Source: JBDHWI01 sp964590135 (GTDB taxonomy: Bacteria > Chloroflexota > Anaerolineae > J036 > Brachytrichaceae). Taken from it: a stretch of 64,000 bases of DNA. Location of the stretch: positions 1-64,000 of the forward strand of contig CAZPVX010000017.1 of assembly GCA_964590135.1 (NCBI GenBank), in the 5' to 3' direction. Below are positions 17,124 to 25,449 of this stretch, one piece after another. The first letter of the stretch is position 1, and each line of letters opens with the position of its first letter. A program made the position numbers and the translations under genes. The notes below the pieces were generated by a model that did not search any database, was not told the origin of the DNA, and saw only the letters and a program-made list of their open reading frames with translations.

Positions 17124-17528
17124 ATGATCGATCAAATTGGAGTGTCTTCGTCGGTGCATATGGGCGTGGGGATTGTGGCATTGGGGGTGACGCTGGTGTC
17201 ATTTCTGGCGGCCATTCTGTTTGCGGTGCGCAAGCAACCGTTGCCTGGGTGGATGAAGGCGTTGTTCATCGGCGCGCAACTCGTGCTGATGGCTCAAGCG
17301 CTGATCGGCATCAAATTGCTTGACCAGGGCAGCGGCTTCAATCAGCTATACATCCACTACATAGGCGGTCTGGCGCCGTTGCTCTTCTTCGTGCTGATGT
17401 ATTGGCTTCCCGCTTCTGACGCGCAGAAGAAATCACGTATTGCGTCGCTGGTGACCGGCGCTGCGTTTGTGTTTGCCTTCATGGCTTTCTCCATTGGCAG
17501 CGCCTACGCCGGCCGCGCTGTCGGCTAG
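17124..17528 (+). CDS. Small four-helix membrane protein of unknown function
   Basis: A 134-aa protein with four hydrophobic helices and a good GGAGG ribosome-binding site. His in SSVHMGVGI and YIHYIGG lie near helix ends, echoing the protein at 15055. It follows the MFS gene by 66 nt and may be in the same unit. No family recognised. Confidence 0.6.
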   Translation: MIDQIGVSSSVHMGVGIVALGVTLVSFLAAILFAVRKQPLPGWMKALFIGAQLVLMAQALIGIKLLDQGSGFNQLYIHYIGGLAPLLFFVLMYWLPASDAQKKSRIASLVTGAAFVFAFMAFSIGSAYAGRAVG

Positions 17529-17598
17529 GTTTGCTGAGATCGCTGAGATCGTGCTCGCGCGCCGTTGCGGTCAACGTGGCGGCGCGCCGTTCATTTTT

Positions 17599-18426
17599 TC
17601 ATCGCTCGATCACAGTTCCCTGGCCGTTCATCGCATTGAAGATGGGCCGCGCCACGCGCGCATCGCCGAACACCACCTGCGCCACGCCGGCGGCAAGCGC
17701 CTCGCTTGCACCCAGCACCTTCTTCTTCATGCGCCCCTCGGCGAATGACAGCGCCTGCTCCAGCTCGCCAAATTTGATGCGCGGGATAAGCGAGCTTTCA
17801 TCGGGAAAGTTGCGCAGCAGACCCGGCACATTTGACAGGATGATGAGTTGCTTTGCGTTGAGCGCCGATGCGATCATTGCGGCGGCGCGGTCGCCGTCCA
17901 CATTGATGGCCTCGCCGTCATTGCTGCACGCCGGCGGCGACACGACCGGCGTATAGCCATTTTCGATCAGCAGCGCAAGCAACGTCGCGTTTACCTTCTC
18001 CACCTTGCCAGTGAAGTCGTCGCGCACCAGCACCTGCTTGCCATCCACCACTGCGCGCACGCTGGCCTTGCGCGGCCCCTGCAGCAGCCGGCCATCCAAT
18101 CCGCTCAAACCCAGCGCATTCACGCCGCGCTTTTGCAGACGCTCGACGATGCGCGTGTTCATCTTGCCGGCGTAGACCATCGCGAAGATATCCATCGTCT
18201 CTGCATCGGTGTAGCGCGAGGTGTAGCCCTGCGGCGAAGTGAGGATGCGCGGTGGTTTGCCCAACTGTGTCGAGATCTGGTTGGTTTCGTCGGAACCGCC
18301 ATGCACCAGCACCAGCTTGCGACCTTCCTTCACCAATGCGGCGATGTCGTCGCACACGAGATCGTAATTGATGCCGGCGCTGCCGCCGACCTTGACGATG
18401 AAATATTCGTTTGTTTGTGAGGTCAT
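17599..18426 (-). CDS. lysZ: [LysW]-aminoadipate/glutamate kinase (acetylglutamate-kinase-like)
   Basis: A 275-aa amino-acid-kinase protein phosphorylating the side-chain carboxylate of LysW-bound aminoadipate. Seen: FIVKVGGSAG (phosphate-binding Gly loop), LVHGGSDETNQIS, LGLSGLDGRLL, VNVDGDRAAAMIA and FGDARV near the end. The ATG at 18426 overlaps the preceding stop (ATGA), so it is preferred over 18450. Last gene of lysine block 2. The family call is firm; LysZ rather than ArgB follows from LysW and LysX in the same operon. Confidence 0.88.
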   Translation of the reverse strand: MTSQTNEYFIVKVGGSAGINYDLVCDDIAALVKEGRKLVLVHGGSDETNQISTQLGKPPRILTSPQGYTSRYTDAETMDIFAMVYAGKMNTRIVERLQKRGVNALGLSGLDGRLLQGPRKASVRAVVDGKQVLVRDDFTGKVEKVNATLLALLIENGYTPVVSPPACSNDGEAINVDGDRAAAMIASALNAKQLIILSNVPGLLRNFPDESSLIPRIKFGELEQALSFAEGRMKKKVLGASEALAAGVAQVVFGDARVARPIFNAMNGQGTVIER

Positions 18427-19655
18427 GATGTCGTTTGCATTCGTTTCCAAGTGGTGCCAGCCGGCGTGTCGGTCAGCTCGATGTCGGCGTCGCTCAAGTG
18501 TTTGCGCAGTTCATCTGCCAGCGCATATTGCTTGTTGGCGCGCAGGCCGGCGCGCATGCTGATGATGGCTTGCATCAATCGCTCGATCAACGGGTCTTCG
18601 CCCGTCGCCGGCGCATCGGCATGTCGATGCTCATCCAGCCAGATTGCCAGCGCAGCCAGCATTTCGCGGATCATCAACTGCATGTGCGCCTGCTCTTGCG
18701 CATCGCCGGCGTGTTCATGCCCCTGCCGCATCAGTTCCATCAAGCTATGCACATAGCCCACTGCCGAGCCAGGGTTGTGCTCGCGCAAGGCCTGGCGAAA
18801 TTGCTGCAAAGTTGCTTCTGTGAGGGCGCTAGGGTAATCGTTCTGCGTTGGCGCATTCGGCGCGCGTAAAACGCTCAGCGGAAATGTGTCGCCGCTGTTG
18901 AAGACGTGTGTATCCTTGTTGCGCATCACAGTAACCGCGCCGGCGCCGGATACGTGACATTCGCCGCCATGCAGCATGAGCGTGCAGGCGGTGTATTCGT
19001 CGATGCCCAGCACTGTCGTCGCTGCCGGCAGCATCTTGCGCAGCTGGTCGAAGCGCGCTTCGCCGATGAAGCAATGCGTGGTGTCGTATCCACCGCTGTT
19101 GTTGTTCCAGTGCGGCACGATGGCAAGATCGAACCCATAGCGGCCGAGCAAATCCAGCCCATCCACCCAATGTGGCGCATCGCCGACCTTATAGATCTCA
19201 TAGACTGGAAGGGTGTAGCGGCTGAGCGCCAACGTGGCCGCGCTCGCCATCACTATCTGTGCGCCGGCGGCCAGCTTGCCGGCCATTGTTTCAAAGACCG
19301 GCGTGCCGCGCCAGTTGCGCACGGCGTAGGTCGGGCTGCCCGGACCGCTGAAGATGTAATTTGCGCTGCGCAACGTTTGCAACGCCGGCTCCATCGTCAG
19401 CGGCGTGGCCTGAACAGCATCGGGAAAGGAAACGATTGCCAGATCGAGGTTGAAGTTTTGCTTGAAATATTCGAGCGCCTTCTCGCGGATGTTGCTGACG
19501 TTCAACTCGAAGCCCGCCGGCGTGTCGATAAAGGCCGGCTTTACCGCGCCTTTGATGCTGCGCATGATGCGGCGATGCGTCTTGGCCATGCCGGGTGACA
19601 TTTCGCCCGAACCCATCAGCGTGAGCGCGCCGGCGGTTTCATTCAAGTGATGCAT
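18423..19655 (-). CDS. S51/cyanophycinase-like domain fused to a CysRS C-terminal-type domain
   Basis: A 410-aa fusion. Residues ~10-265 resemble peptidase S51/cyanophycinase (LTLMGSGEMSPGM; SGPGSPTYAVRNW; MASAAT in place of the usual GxSAGA elbow; VLGIDEYTA). Residues ~285-405 look like the DALR-type helices and tail of cysteinyl-tRNA synthetase, ending LRANKQYALADELRKHLSD and then LTDTPAGTTWKR, the usual end of CysRS. The HIGH and KMSKS catalytic parts of CysRS are absent. It lies 2 nt after lysY and overlaps lysZ by 4 nt. A role in processing a LysW or peptide intermediate is speculation. Confidence 0.7.
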   Translation of the reverse strand: MHHLNETAGALTLMGSGEMSPGMAKTHRRIMRSIKGAVKPAFIDTPAGFELNVSNIREKALEYFKQNFNLDLAIVSFPDAVQATPLTMEPALQTLRSANYIFSGPGSPTYAVRNWRGTPVFETMAGKLAAGAQIVMASAATLALSRYTLPVYEIYKVGDAPHWVDGLDLLGRYGFDLAIVPHWNNNSGGYDTTHCFIGEARFDQLRKMLPAATTVLGIDEYTACTLMLHGGECHVSGAGAVTVMRNKDTHVFNSGDTFPLSVLRAPNAPTQNDYPSALTEATLQQFRQALREHNPGSAVGYVHSLMELMRQGHEHAGDAQEQAHMQLMIREMLAALAIWLDEHRHADAPATGEDPLIERLMQAIISMRAGLRANKQYALADELRKHLSDADIELTDTPAGTTWKRMQTTS

Positions 19656-19657
19656 AT

Positions 19658-20731
19658 CTATGGGTGCAACCCGACGAATTCCAACCCGGCGCGCTCATCC
19701 CAGCCTTGCATTACATTGAGGCATTGCACGGCGCTGCCGGCGGCGCCCTTCATCAGGTTGTCGATGGCGCACAGCAGCGTTGCCTTGCGGCTGTCTTCGC
19801 TCAGCGCAAAGCCGACGTCGGCCCAGTTGCTGCCGGCGAGGATCTTCGGCTCAGGGTAGCGAAAGATGCCGGTCTGCGCTTTGACGATGCGCACGAACGG
19901 CTCGTCTTTGTATGCGCCGCGAAAAGCCTTCCACAGGTCTTTGTCCTGCGCCGGCTTGTTCAAGAACACATGCACCGTCGCCAGCACGCCGCGAATCATT
20001 TCGATGGAAGTGGCGGCCATGTGAATCTCTCCTCTTTGGGTGGGAGAGGGGTTGGAGATGAGGCTCGCGAGCATCTGCTCAACTTCTGCCGTGTGGCGAT
20101 GGCCGGCCGGCGCATATGACCGCACCGCGCCGCTGCGCTCAGGGTGATGTGAGGCATCGCTTGCCTCTGCGCCGGCTTCGCTGCTGCCCACCTTCACATC
20201 AGCGATGATCGGCTTGCCGAAGTCAATCAGGCCGGCCTTCACCAGCGGCAGCAGCGCAAGGTTGGTTGCAGTCGCGTTGCAGCCGACGCCGCTGGCATAT
20301 TGCGCGCCTTTTAGCTTCTCGCGCGACAACTCCGGCAGGCCATACACAAACTTTTCCACCCACGCCGGCGCGGGGTGCGGCTCACCATACCAGCGCGCAT
20401 ATGTCGCGCCATCGCGAATGCGAAAGTCGGCGCTCAAGTCGACAATGACATCAGCAAGGCCGGCCCAGTGCTCAATCTGCTTCGACGCTTCGCCATGCGG
20501 CAGGCACAGGAAAATCACATCCGTTTTTTGCGCGTCGTCAGGGCGGATGAATTGCAGGCTGCCGGCGCGCGTGCTGCGCAGATTTGGGTGCGACACATGC
20601 GCATATTCACCCATGCGTGAGCGCGATGTGATCTGGGTGGCTTCGGCATGCGGGTGGGAATTGAGGATCCTCAAAAGCTCGCCGCCGGTGTAGCCTGTGG
20701 CGCCGATGATGGCACATTGCAACTTGGACAT
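19658..20731 (-). CDS. lysY: [LysW]-aminoadipyl/glutamyl phosphate reductase (ArgC-like)
   Basis: A 357-aa NAD(P)-dependent reductase forming the LysW-bound semialdehyde. Seen: the Rossmann motif AIIGATGYTGGELLRIL, FLCLPHGEAS, VDLSADFRI, the catalytic Cys in ASGVGCNATATNL, HRHTAEVEQ, and RGVLATVHVFL, which is LysY-like rather than ArgC-like. Near residues 228-245 is an extra stretch (SNPSPTQRGE) encoded by a palindromic intergenic-repeat-like sequence. The ATG at 20731 (MSKLQCAIIG) is preferred over one at 20764. Confidence 0.87.
   Translation of the reverse strand: MSKLQCAIIGATGYTGGELLRILNSHPHAEATQITSRSRMGEYAHVSHPNLRSTRAGSLQFIRPDDAQKTDVIFLCLPHGEASKQIEHWAGLADVIVDLSADFRIRDGATYARWYGEPHPAPAWVEKFVYGLPELSREKLKGAQYASGVGCNATATNLALLPLVKAGLIDFGKPIIADVKVGSSEAGAEASDASHHPERSGAVRSYAPAGHRHTAEVEQMLASLISNPSPTQRGEIHMAATSIEMIRGVLATVHVFLNKPAQDKDLWKAFRGAYKDEPFVRIVKAQTGIFRYPEPKILAGSNWADVGFALSEDSRKATLLCAIDNLMKGAAGSAVQCLNVMQGWDERAGLEFVGLHP
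20024..20063. repeat. Palindromic repeat-like insert inside lysY
   Basis: On the coding strand CTCTCC and GGAGAG form a hairpin around CACCCAAAGA, preceded by CCAACCC. The text resembles common dispersed intergenic repeats in bacterial genomes. It keeps the reading frame and adds about a dozen residues between conserved LysY motifs. Confidence 0.5.
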
Positions 20732-20791
20732 GTCGCGCGGGATTATAGGAGAAAGGGGAAGCACAGCGAAGGGGCAAGAAGTCGAGATGCA

Positions 20792-22105
20792 TCACTTTGC
20801 GCCTTGCTTCATACGCTCCCACGCCTGTTTCAACGCGTTCAGCGCTTCATCGCTATCCGGCACCTGTCCGTAATGCGCGGCGATGTAGGCTTCAGTGATC
20901 TCGCGCGCTTCGTCGGCGTGTTGGGGGAAGGCGCGCTGCATCAGCGGCAGGAAATCATAAGGCGTTTGCGCTGGCGCGCGCTTGTAACCGCGCTTGCCAG
21001 CTTCCGTCATGGCGCGCACATACAGCCGGCGAATCGTCATCTGCACCAGCCAGCGCCGTAATGCCGACAGCCCCAGCGCGCGACTGATTGCGCCGGCGCT
21101 CTCTCCTTTTTCCGCCGGCAGGCTTCCTTCGATATCGCCGCTCGTTGCCTGCTTTGCAAACAGCGGCTTGTCGGCGCGCTGCATCAGCCACAGCACCAGC
21201 AGCGCCACGCCCGCCAGCACGAGCAGCGCAAACACGAGGTTGAACTCTGGCGGCACTGTCACCGCCGGCGCGGTGTTTTCGTTCTGGGGCAATTGCTGCA
21301 TGCCCTGCCCGAATTGCGCAAGTTGTCCGAAGCCCAGACTGAGCCGGCGTAGAAATTCCACCAGCGCATCCAGCACCGTGACAGGGATGATCGACAAAAT
21401 CAGGATGACTGGCAGCAGGATGATGCCGATGAGCAGCGCGAGGATCTCCGCTGCGTTGCGGCCAGTTAGCAATGCAGCCAGCGTCAGCCCGATCGCCAGC
21501 ACGCCCAGCACAGTCAGCGCGATCCAGCCCCACCAGTCGCGTGTCATCGGCACCGGCCGGCCGGAAGCGCTGCTGGCAGTCATCTCAAGATTGCACAGCG
21601 GCAGCGCGCCAAGCGAGCCGGCAAAGAATGCGATGATCGGGATGAACACTTCATCGTTGTGGACGAACAGCGTGACGAAGCTGGTGATGATGAGCAGAAG
21701 CGAGCCGGCTTGCAGATGCAACTCTGCCGTGCGCGGATGCGGTTCGTCTGCGCCGATGCTCATGCCGCGCCACCACAGCGCGATTGCCGCGAGGAACGCC
21801 GGCGCCATCGTGAACAGATCCAATTGCATCTTTGGCATCTTGCCAAAGGCGTCTGCCTCCGCCAGCACGATCAATGCGATCAACCAGAACCCCATCAACA
21901 CCCGCTGAGTGGCCAGGCTGACATCGCGCTGCGCGAGCCAGCGCCACTGCATGGCAAGGCCGAACAGCACAACCCACACGATGCCGACTTGCAGTGTGAG
22001 TGTGAGGCCATGCGACGCCGGCACGAGAATGAACACGATCGGCGCAAGCACGGCCGACTCGGCCAGCGCGAGCAGCGCGGAGATGGCGATGCGGCGCGCG
22101 GTCAT
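20792..22105 (-). CDS. DUF4129-domain multi-pass membrane protein
   Basis: A 437-aa protein. About nine hydrophobic segments lie within residues 1-320. A cytoplasmic C-terminal DUF4129 domain follows (ALRRWLVQMTIRRLYVRAM, RAPAQTPYDFLP, EAREITEAYIAAHYG). DUF4129 proteins habitually accompany MoxR ATPases and DUF58 proteins, often with a transglutaminase, in a poorly understood envelope-maturation module. The start overlaps the DUF58 stop by 4 nt (ATGA). No transglutaminase domain is fused here. Confidence 0.82.
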   Translation of the reverse strand: MTARRIAISALLALAESAVLAPIVFILVPASHGLTLTLQVGIVWVVLFGLAMQWRWLAQRDVSLATQRVLMGFWLIALIVLAEADAFGKMPKMQLDLFTMAPAFLAAIALWWRGMSIGADEPHPRTAELHLQAGSLLLIITSFVTLFVHNDEVFIPIIAFFAGSLGALPLCNLEMTASSASGRPVPMTRDWWGWIALTVLGVLAIGLTLAALLTGRNAAEILALLIGIILLPVILILSIIPVTVLDALVEFLRRLSLGFGQLAQFGQGMQQLPQNENTAPAVTVPPEFNLVFALLVLAGVALLVLWLMQRADKPLFAKQATSGDIEGSLPAEKGESAGAISRALGLSALRRWLVQMTIRRLYVRAMTEAGKRGYKRAPAQTPYDFLPLMQRAFPQHADEAREITEAYIAAHYGQVPDSDEALNALKQAWERMKQGAK

Positions 22106-23361
22106 GCGACGGCCTCCTGATCCTCCCTGTCAACGCCGGTAAATTGGCGGGTGAATGCGGCGTATTCTGCATTCGGTGGAAGGTGAAATGCAGGACAGGG
22201 CAGTTGGCTCAGGTCAGGCGCGACATGATCGACGCTCACAAAGGCCACGCGCTTGCCCATCGCGTGCAACCGGTAGATTGCCTCAGCGATGGCTTCGTTG
22301 AACAGCGGTGACACGATCAACAATGTCGCGCCCTGCGGCACATTGCGCTGCTCGGTGATGAGGAAATCCTGAAAGCGCGCCAGCGTGAACGCGCTGATGA
22401 AGGCGAGCGACTCCAGCACGTGCACCAGTTGATCCGGCGAGCGACGCGGCCGAACACGTAGGGCTTCAGGCCGGCCCGGTGTGCAGCCGTTGGATGAAAG
22501 CCCGACGGTTGCGCCGGCCTCATGCGCCCACTTTGCCATGCTTGCCGCGACCGACACTGCCCACTCGAAGCGCTCGACATCCACGCCGAACCAATCTTCG
22601 GAGAACGTCATCACGTTGAGCAGAATCATTGTCGTGGGGTCGCTGGTGTGGTCGCTTAGTCGTGTTTGCAGATGACCGCGATGCGCGGTGGCCTTCCAAT
22701 GAATCATGCGGAAGGGATCGCCGGTGGTGTAATCGCGCGCACCCATCGTGCGGGACGGGTCTTCGATGAAACGCTTCAACGCCACCATCTCGCCGAGCGG
22801 CTGTTGCGGCGGCAGATCCAGCGCATCGACGGGGAAGACGCGCGGATAGACCAGCACGGCATCCTTTGGCTCCTCGATGCGCTCACTTTCCGAAAGGCCG
22901 AGCAGGTCGACAGCGTTGAGCGCAAATGCCCTGAAGGGATAGTAGCCGCGCCGTGTGGCTTGCAAGATGAAGGTGCGGCTGGCGAAACTGCGCCCTTTGA
23001 TCGAGACGACTTGAAGGAGCGATGCCGGCACATGTAGGTTGGCATCAGGATCGACGTTGCCATCTGGCCCCACTTCCAACAAACTGCGCGGCGCGTTGTC
23101 GCGGATGATGAGCGAGAGCAACGGCAGCCGGCCGGCATTGGTGATGCGACCCTGCAGATTGATCTTCTCGCCGATGAACACGCGCGTCTCATCGAGCCGC
23201 CGCTTGTAGTCGACGCGCTTCAGGGTGTTGCGCTTGAGCAGCAGGCTGACGACGATGATGGTGAGACCGATCGCGCTGATGGCGGCCATCGCCGGCACGC
23301 GCCATAGCACGCCGATGAAGCCAATGAAGATCAGCAGGGTGACCCAGCGCTCGTTGACCAT
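22102..23361 (-). CDS. DUF58 protein (vWA-like, MoxR partner)
   Basis: A 419-aa protein. Two N-terminal membrane helices precede a beta-rich region and the DUF58 core: GARDYTTGDPFRMIHWKATA, the hallmark R-Y-x2-GD-x4-IHWKA motif. A degenerate vWA fold follows. It is adjacent to MoxR and DUF4129 as usual. MoxR-DUF58 pairs are thought to act as chaperone/insertase-type modules at the membrane. A 69-bp gap with a large inverted repeat separates it from moxR. Confidence 0.87.
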   Translation of the reverse strand: MVNERWVTLLIFIGFIGVLWRVPAMAAISAIGLTIIVVSLLLKRNTLKRVDYKRRLDETRVFIGEKINLQGRITNAGRLPLLSLIIRDNAPRSLLEVGPDGNVDPDANLHVPASLLQVVSIKGRSFASRTFILQATRRGYYPFRAFALNAVDLLGLSESERIEEPKDAVLVYPRVFPVDALDLPPQQPLGEMVALKRFIEDPSRTMGARDYTTGDPFRMIHWKATAHRGHLQTRLSDHTSDPTTMILLNVMTFSEDWFGVDVERFEWAVSVAASMAKWAHEAGATVGLSSNGCTPGRPEALRVRPRRSPDQLVHVLESLAFISAFTLARFQDFLITEQRNVPQGATLLIVSPLFNEAIAEAIYRLHAMGKRVAFVSVDHVAPDLSQLPCPAFHLPPNAEYAAFTRQFTGVDREDQEAVA

Positions 23362-23364
23362 GTA

Positions 23365-23426
23365 GGATTTCAGATTTTGGATTGCAGATTCGGCGGCGTC
23401 AATCGAAACTCCAAAATCGGAAATCC
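23365..23426. repeat. Imperfect 17-bp inverted repeat between moxR and DUF58 genes
   Basis: Arms 23365-23381 and 23410-23426 pair at 16 of 17 positions (GGATTTCAGATTTTGGA against TCCAAAATCGGAAATCC) around a 28-nt spacer. The AATCCAAAATC-type text resembles dispersed intergenic repeats of filamentous bacteria. It may act as an intra-operon hairpin. Confidence 0.55.
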
Positions 23427-23430
23427 AAAG

Positions 23431-24390
23431 TCACAAGGTGTCGACCGGCGCCGGCGTCTTTTCAAGAACATCCTGCAGCACATGCTCGGGCTTGCGGCCG
23501 CGCAGCCGGCTTTGCCCATCCACCACGATGCGATGCGTCAACACGAAGGGCGCAAGTTGCTTCACGTCGTCGGGCAGCACAAAATCGCGGCCGTGAATGG
23601 CGGCGCGCGCTTGCGATGCGCGATGCAGCGCCAACGTGCCGCGCGGGCTGACACCCAACAAAGCGCCAGCGGCGGCGCGCGTGCTGCGGCACAGCGCCAG
23701 CAGATAGTTCATCACGCTCTTCTCCATGCGAACGTTGCGCACTGCTTCCTGCATGGCGATGAGTTCCGCCGGCTCCACGACTGGCGCCAACGCATCCAGC
23801 GGGTCCGCGTGCTCGAAGCGCGTCAGGATGGCGCGCTCCTCATCCTCGCTGGGGTAACCAAGCGCGATGCGCAGCATGAAGCGATCGATCTGCGCTTCGG
23901 GCAGGGGGAAAGTGCCTTCCAGTTCGATGGGATTCTGCGTCGCCAGCACTAAAAATGGCTTTGGCAGCGGCATTGTCTCGCCATCCACCGTTGTTTGCCG
24001 CTCCTGCATCGCTTCGAGCAGCGCGCTTTGCGTGCGCGGTGTGGCGCGGTTGATCTCGTCGGCCAGCACGACCTGCGCGAAGATGGGGCCGGCGCGGAAC
24101 TCGAACTCCTGCGCCTTCTGATTGAAGAACGAGATGCCGCTGACATCGCTAGGCAGCAGGTCGGGCGTAAATTGGATGCGCCGAAAAGTGCAGTTCAGGC
24201 TGCGTGCCACGGCCTTCGCCAGCGTGGTCTTGCCGATGCCCGGCACATCCTCGATCAGCACATGCCCCTCGCATAGCATGGCGATCAATGCGAGGTCGAT
24301 CACATCGGCCTTGCCGACGATCACGCGCTGGATGTTCTCGCGCAGGCGCTTTGCGAGAGAGGCGATCAAGCCATTTTGTGATTGAGTCAT
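23431..24390 (-). CDS. MoxR-family AAA+ ATPase
   Basis: A 319-aa protein with Walker A VPGIGKTT (residues 49-56), Walker B VVLADEINR, the sensor-1 segment LVLATQNPIE, and PLPEAQIDRFML. These are characteristic of MoxR (AAA_3 plus lid). It probably remodels or inserts client proteins together with the adjacent DUF58 protein. It starts 4 nt after the lysX stop, so it is translated from the lysine operon message. Confidence 0.93.
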   Translation of the reverse strand: MTQSQNGLIASLAKRLRENIQRVIVGKADVIDLALIAMLCEGHVLIEDVPGIGKTTLAKAVARSLNCTFRRIQFTPDLLPSDVSGISFFNQKAQEFEFRAGPIFAQVVLADEINRATPRTQSALLEAMQERQTTVDGETMPLPKPFLVLATQNPIELEGTFPLPEAQIDRFMLRIALGYPSEDEERAILTRFEHADPLDALAPVVEPAELIAMQEAVRNVRMEKSVMNYLLALCRSTRAAAGALLGVSPRGTLALHRASQARAAIHGRDFVLPDDVKQLAPFVLTHRIVVDGQSRLRGRKPEHVLQDVLEKTPAPVDTL

Positions 24391-24394
24391 CGGA

Positions 24395-25240
24395 TCAACC
24401 GCACATTTTCACGATGTGTTCCACCATTTTGCCGGGGATGTCGACGCCGGTGGCCGGCACGCTGTTGCGGAATTCCATCGTGTGGTTGACCTCATTCACC
24501 AGCAGCCCGCGTTCGGGATCCTCGAACAGATCCACGGCGACGATGCCGCCGCCAACCGCCTTTGCTGCAGCGACTGAGATGCGGTCGAGATCAGGCGTCA
24601 CTTCGCAGTTGCTGGCCTTGCCGCCGAGGTGGGTGTTGGTGATCCAGTGCGCCGACGTGCGATAGATCGCAGCGATGGTTGTGTCGCCAATGACGAATGA
24701 GCGGATGTCGCGTCCGGGCTTCCTCACCATCTCCTGGATGTAATAGATGTGTTGCGCATAGCCGCCCAGCTCGTCGCGCAGGCCGACGACGGCTTCAGCG
24801 GCGTCGCGGTCATTCACGCGCACCACACCGCGACCCCAGCTGCCGATCACCGGCTTGAGCACGCAGGGGTAGCCCAGTTTTTCGATGGCCTCGAGCGCGC
24901 TCGCCGGTGTAAACGCCATCATCACGCGTGTGGTCGGCACACCATGCTGCATGAGCAACTGCGTGGTGATGAACTTGTCGCCGCAGTTTTCGATCACCTC
25001 GTGGTTGTTGATCGTTTTGACGCCGGCGAGCCGCATGATGCGCTGCACATACAGCGCGCGGCTTTGCGACACGCAACGCTCCACCACCACATCATATTGC
25101 TGCCAGTGGCTGAGGTCGTCGAGGTCAAACACCACGCTGCGGTCATCGACGATGTCGACGCTCACATTGTGCCGGCTGAACGCTTCGATGAGCAGCTTCT
25201 CTTCGGGGCGAACGAGTGAGCAAACGAGACACGCCTTCAT
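24395..25240 (-). CDS. lysX: [LysW]-aminoadipate ligase (ATP-grasp)
   Basis: A 281-aa RimK-like ATP-grasp enzyme that attaches alpha-aminoadipate by its alpha-amino group to the C-terminal Glu of LysW. Seen: NNHEVIENCGDKFITTQLL, PCVLKPVIGSWGRGV (ATP-grasp lysine and Gly loop), YIQEMV, RDIRSFVIG, and the metal-binding LVNEVNHTMEFRNS, close to LysX/ArgX. It starts 3 nt after lysW. A close relative could also use glutamate for arginine synthesis. Confidence 0.92.
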   Translation of the reverse strand: MKACLVCSLVRPEEKLLIEAFSRHNVSVDIVDDRSVVFDLDDLSHWQQYDVVVERCVSQSRALYVQRIMRLAGVKTINNHEVIENCGDKFITTQLLMQHGVPTTRVMMAFTPASALEAIEKLGYPCVLKPVIGSWGRGVVRVNDRDAAEAVVGLRDELGGYAQHIYYIQEMVRKPGRDIRSFVIGDTTIAAIYRTSAHWITNTHLGGKASNCEVTPDLDRISVAAAKAVGGGIVAVDLFEDPERGLLVNEVNHTMEFRNSVPATGVDIPGKMVEHIVKMCG

Positions 25241-25243
25241 TGA

Positions 25244-25414
25244 TCACTCGCCCCAGTCTTCCTCTTCGGTCGGCGCAAGGTCCAGCGTCAATGGCTCAAG
25301 CGAGACAACTTCAAGTTCGGCGCCGCAATCGGCGCAGCGCACCAGTTCGTGCAACACCGGCGCGCTCTTGAATTCAATCTCCGCGCCGCATTCAGGGCAT
25401 TCAGCTTTGTTCAT
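25244..25414 (-). CDS. lysW: LysW amino-group carrier protein
   Basis: A 56-aa acidic protein. CPEC (Cys6, Cys9) and CADC (Cys27, Cys30) bind zinc, and the chain ends EDWGE, the conserved LysW tail whose terminal Glu side chain carries the intermediates. The ATG at 25414 is chosen; an upstream ATG at 25453 would add an unrelated leader. TTGACA lies ~45 nt upstream on the minus strand with a loose AACTAT box 19 nt further, so a promoter for block 2 may sit here. Confidence 0.95.
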   Translation of the reverse strand: MNKAECPECGAEIEFKSAPVLHELVRCADCGAELEVVSLEPLTLDLAPTEEEDWGE

Positions 25415-25449
25415 GGTGGGCGATAGTTTCCACAGGCGAGGGCAAAGTG

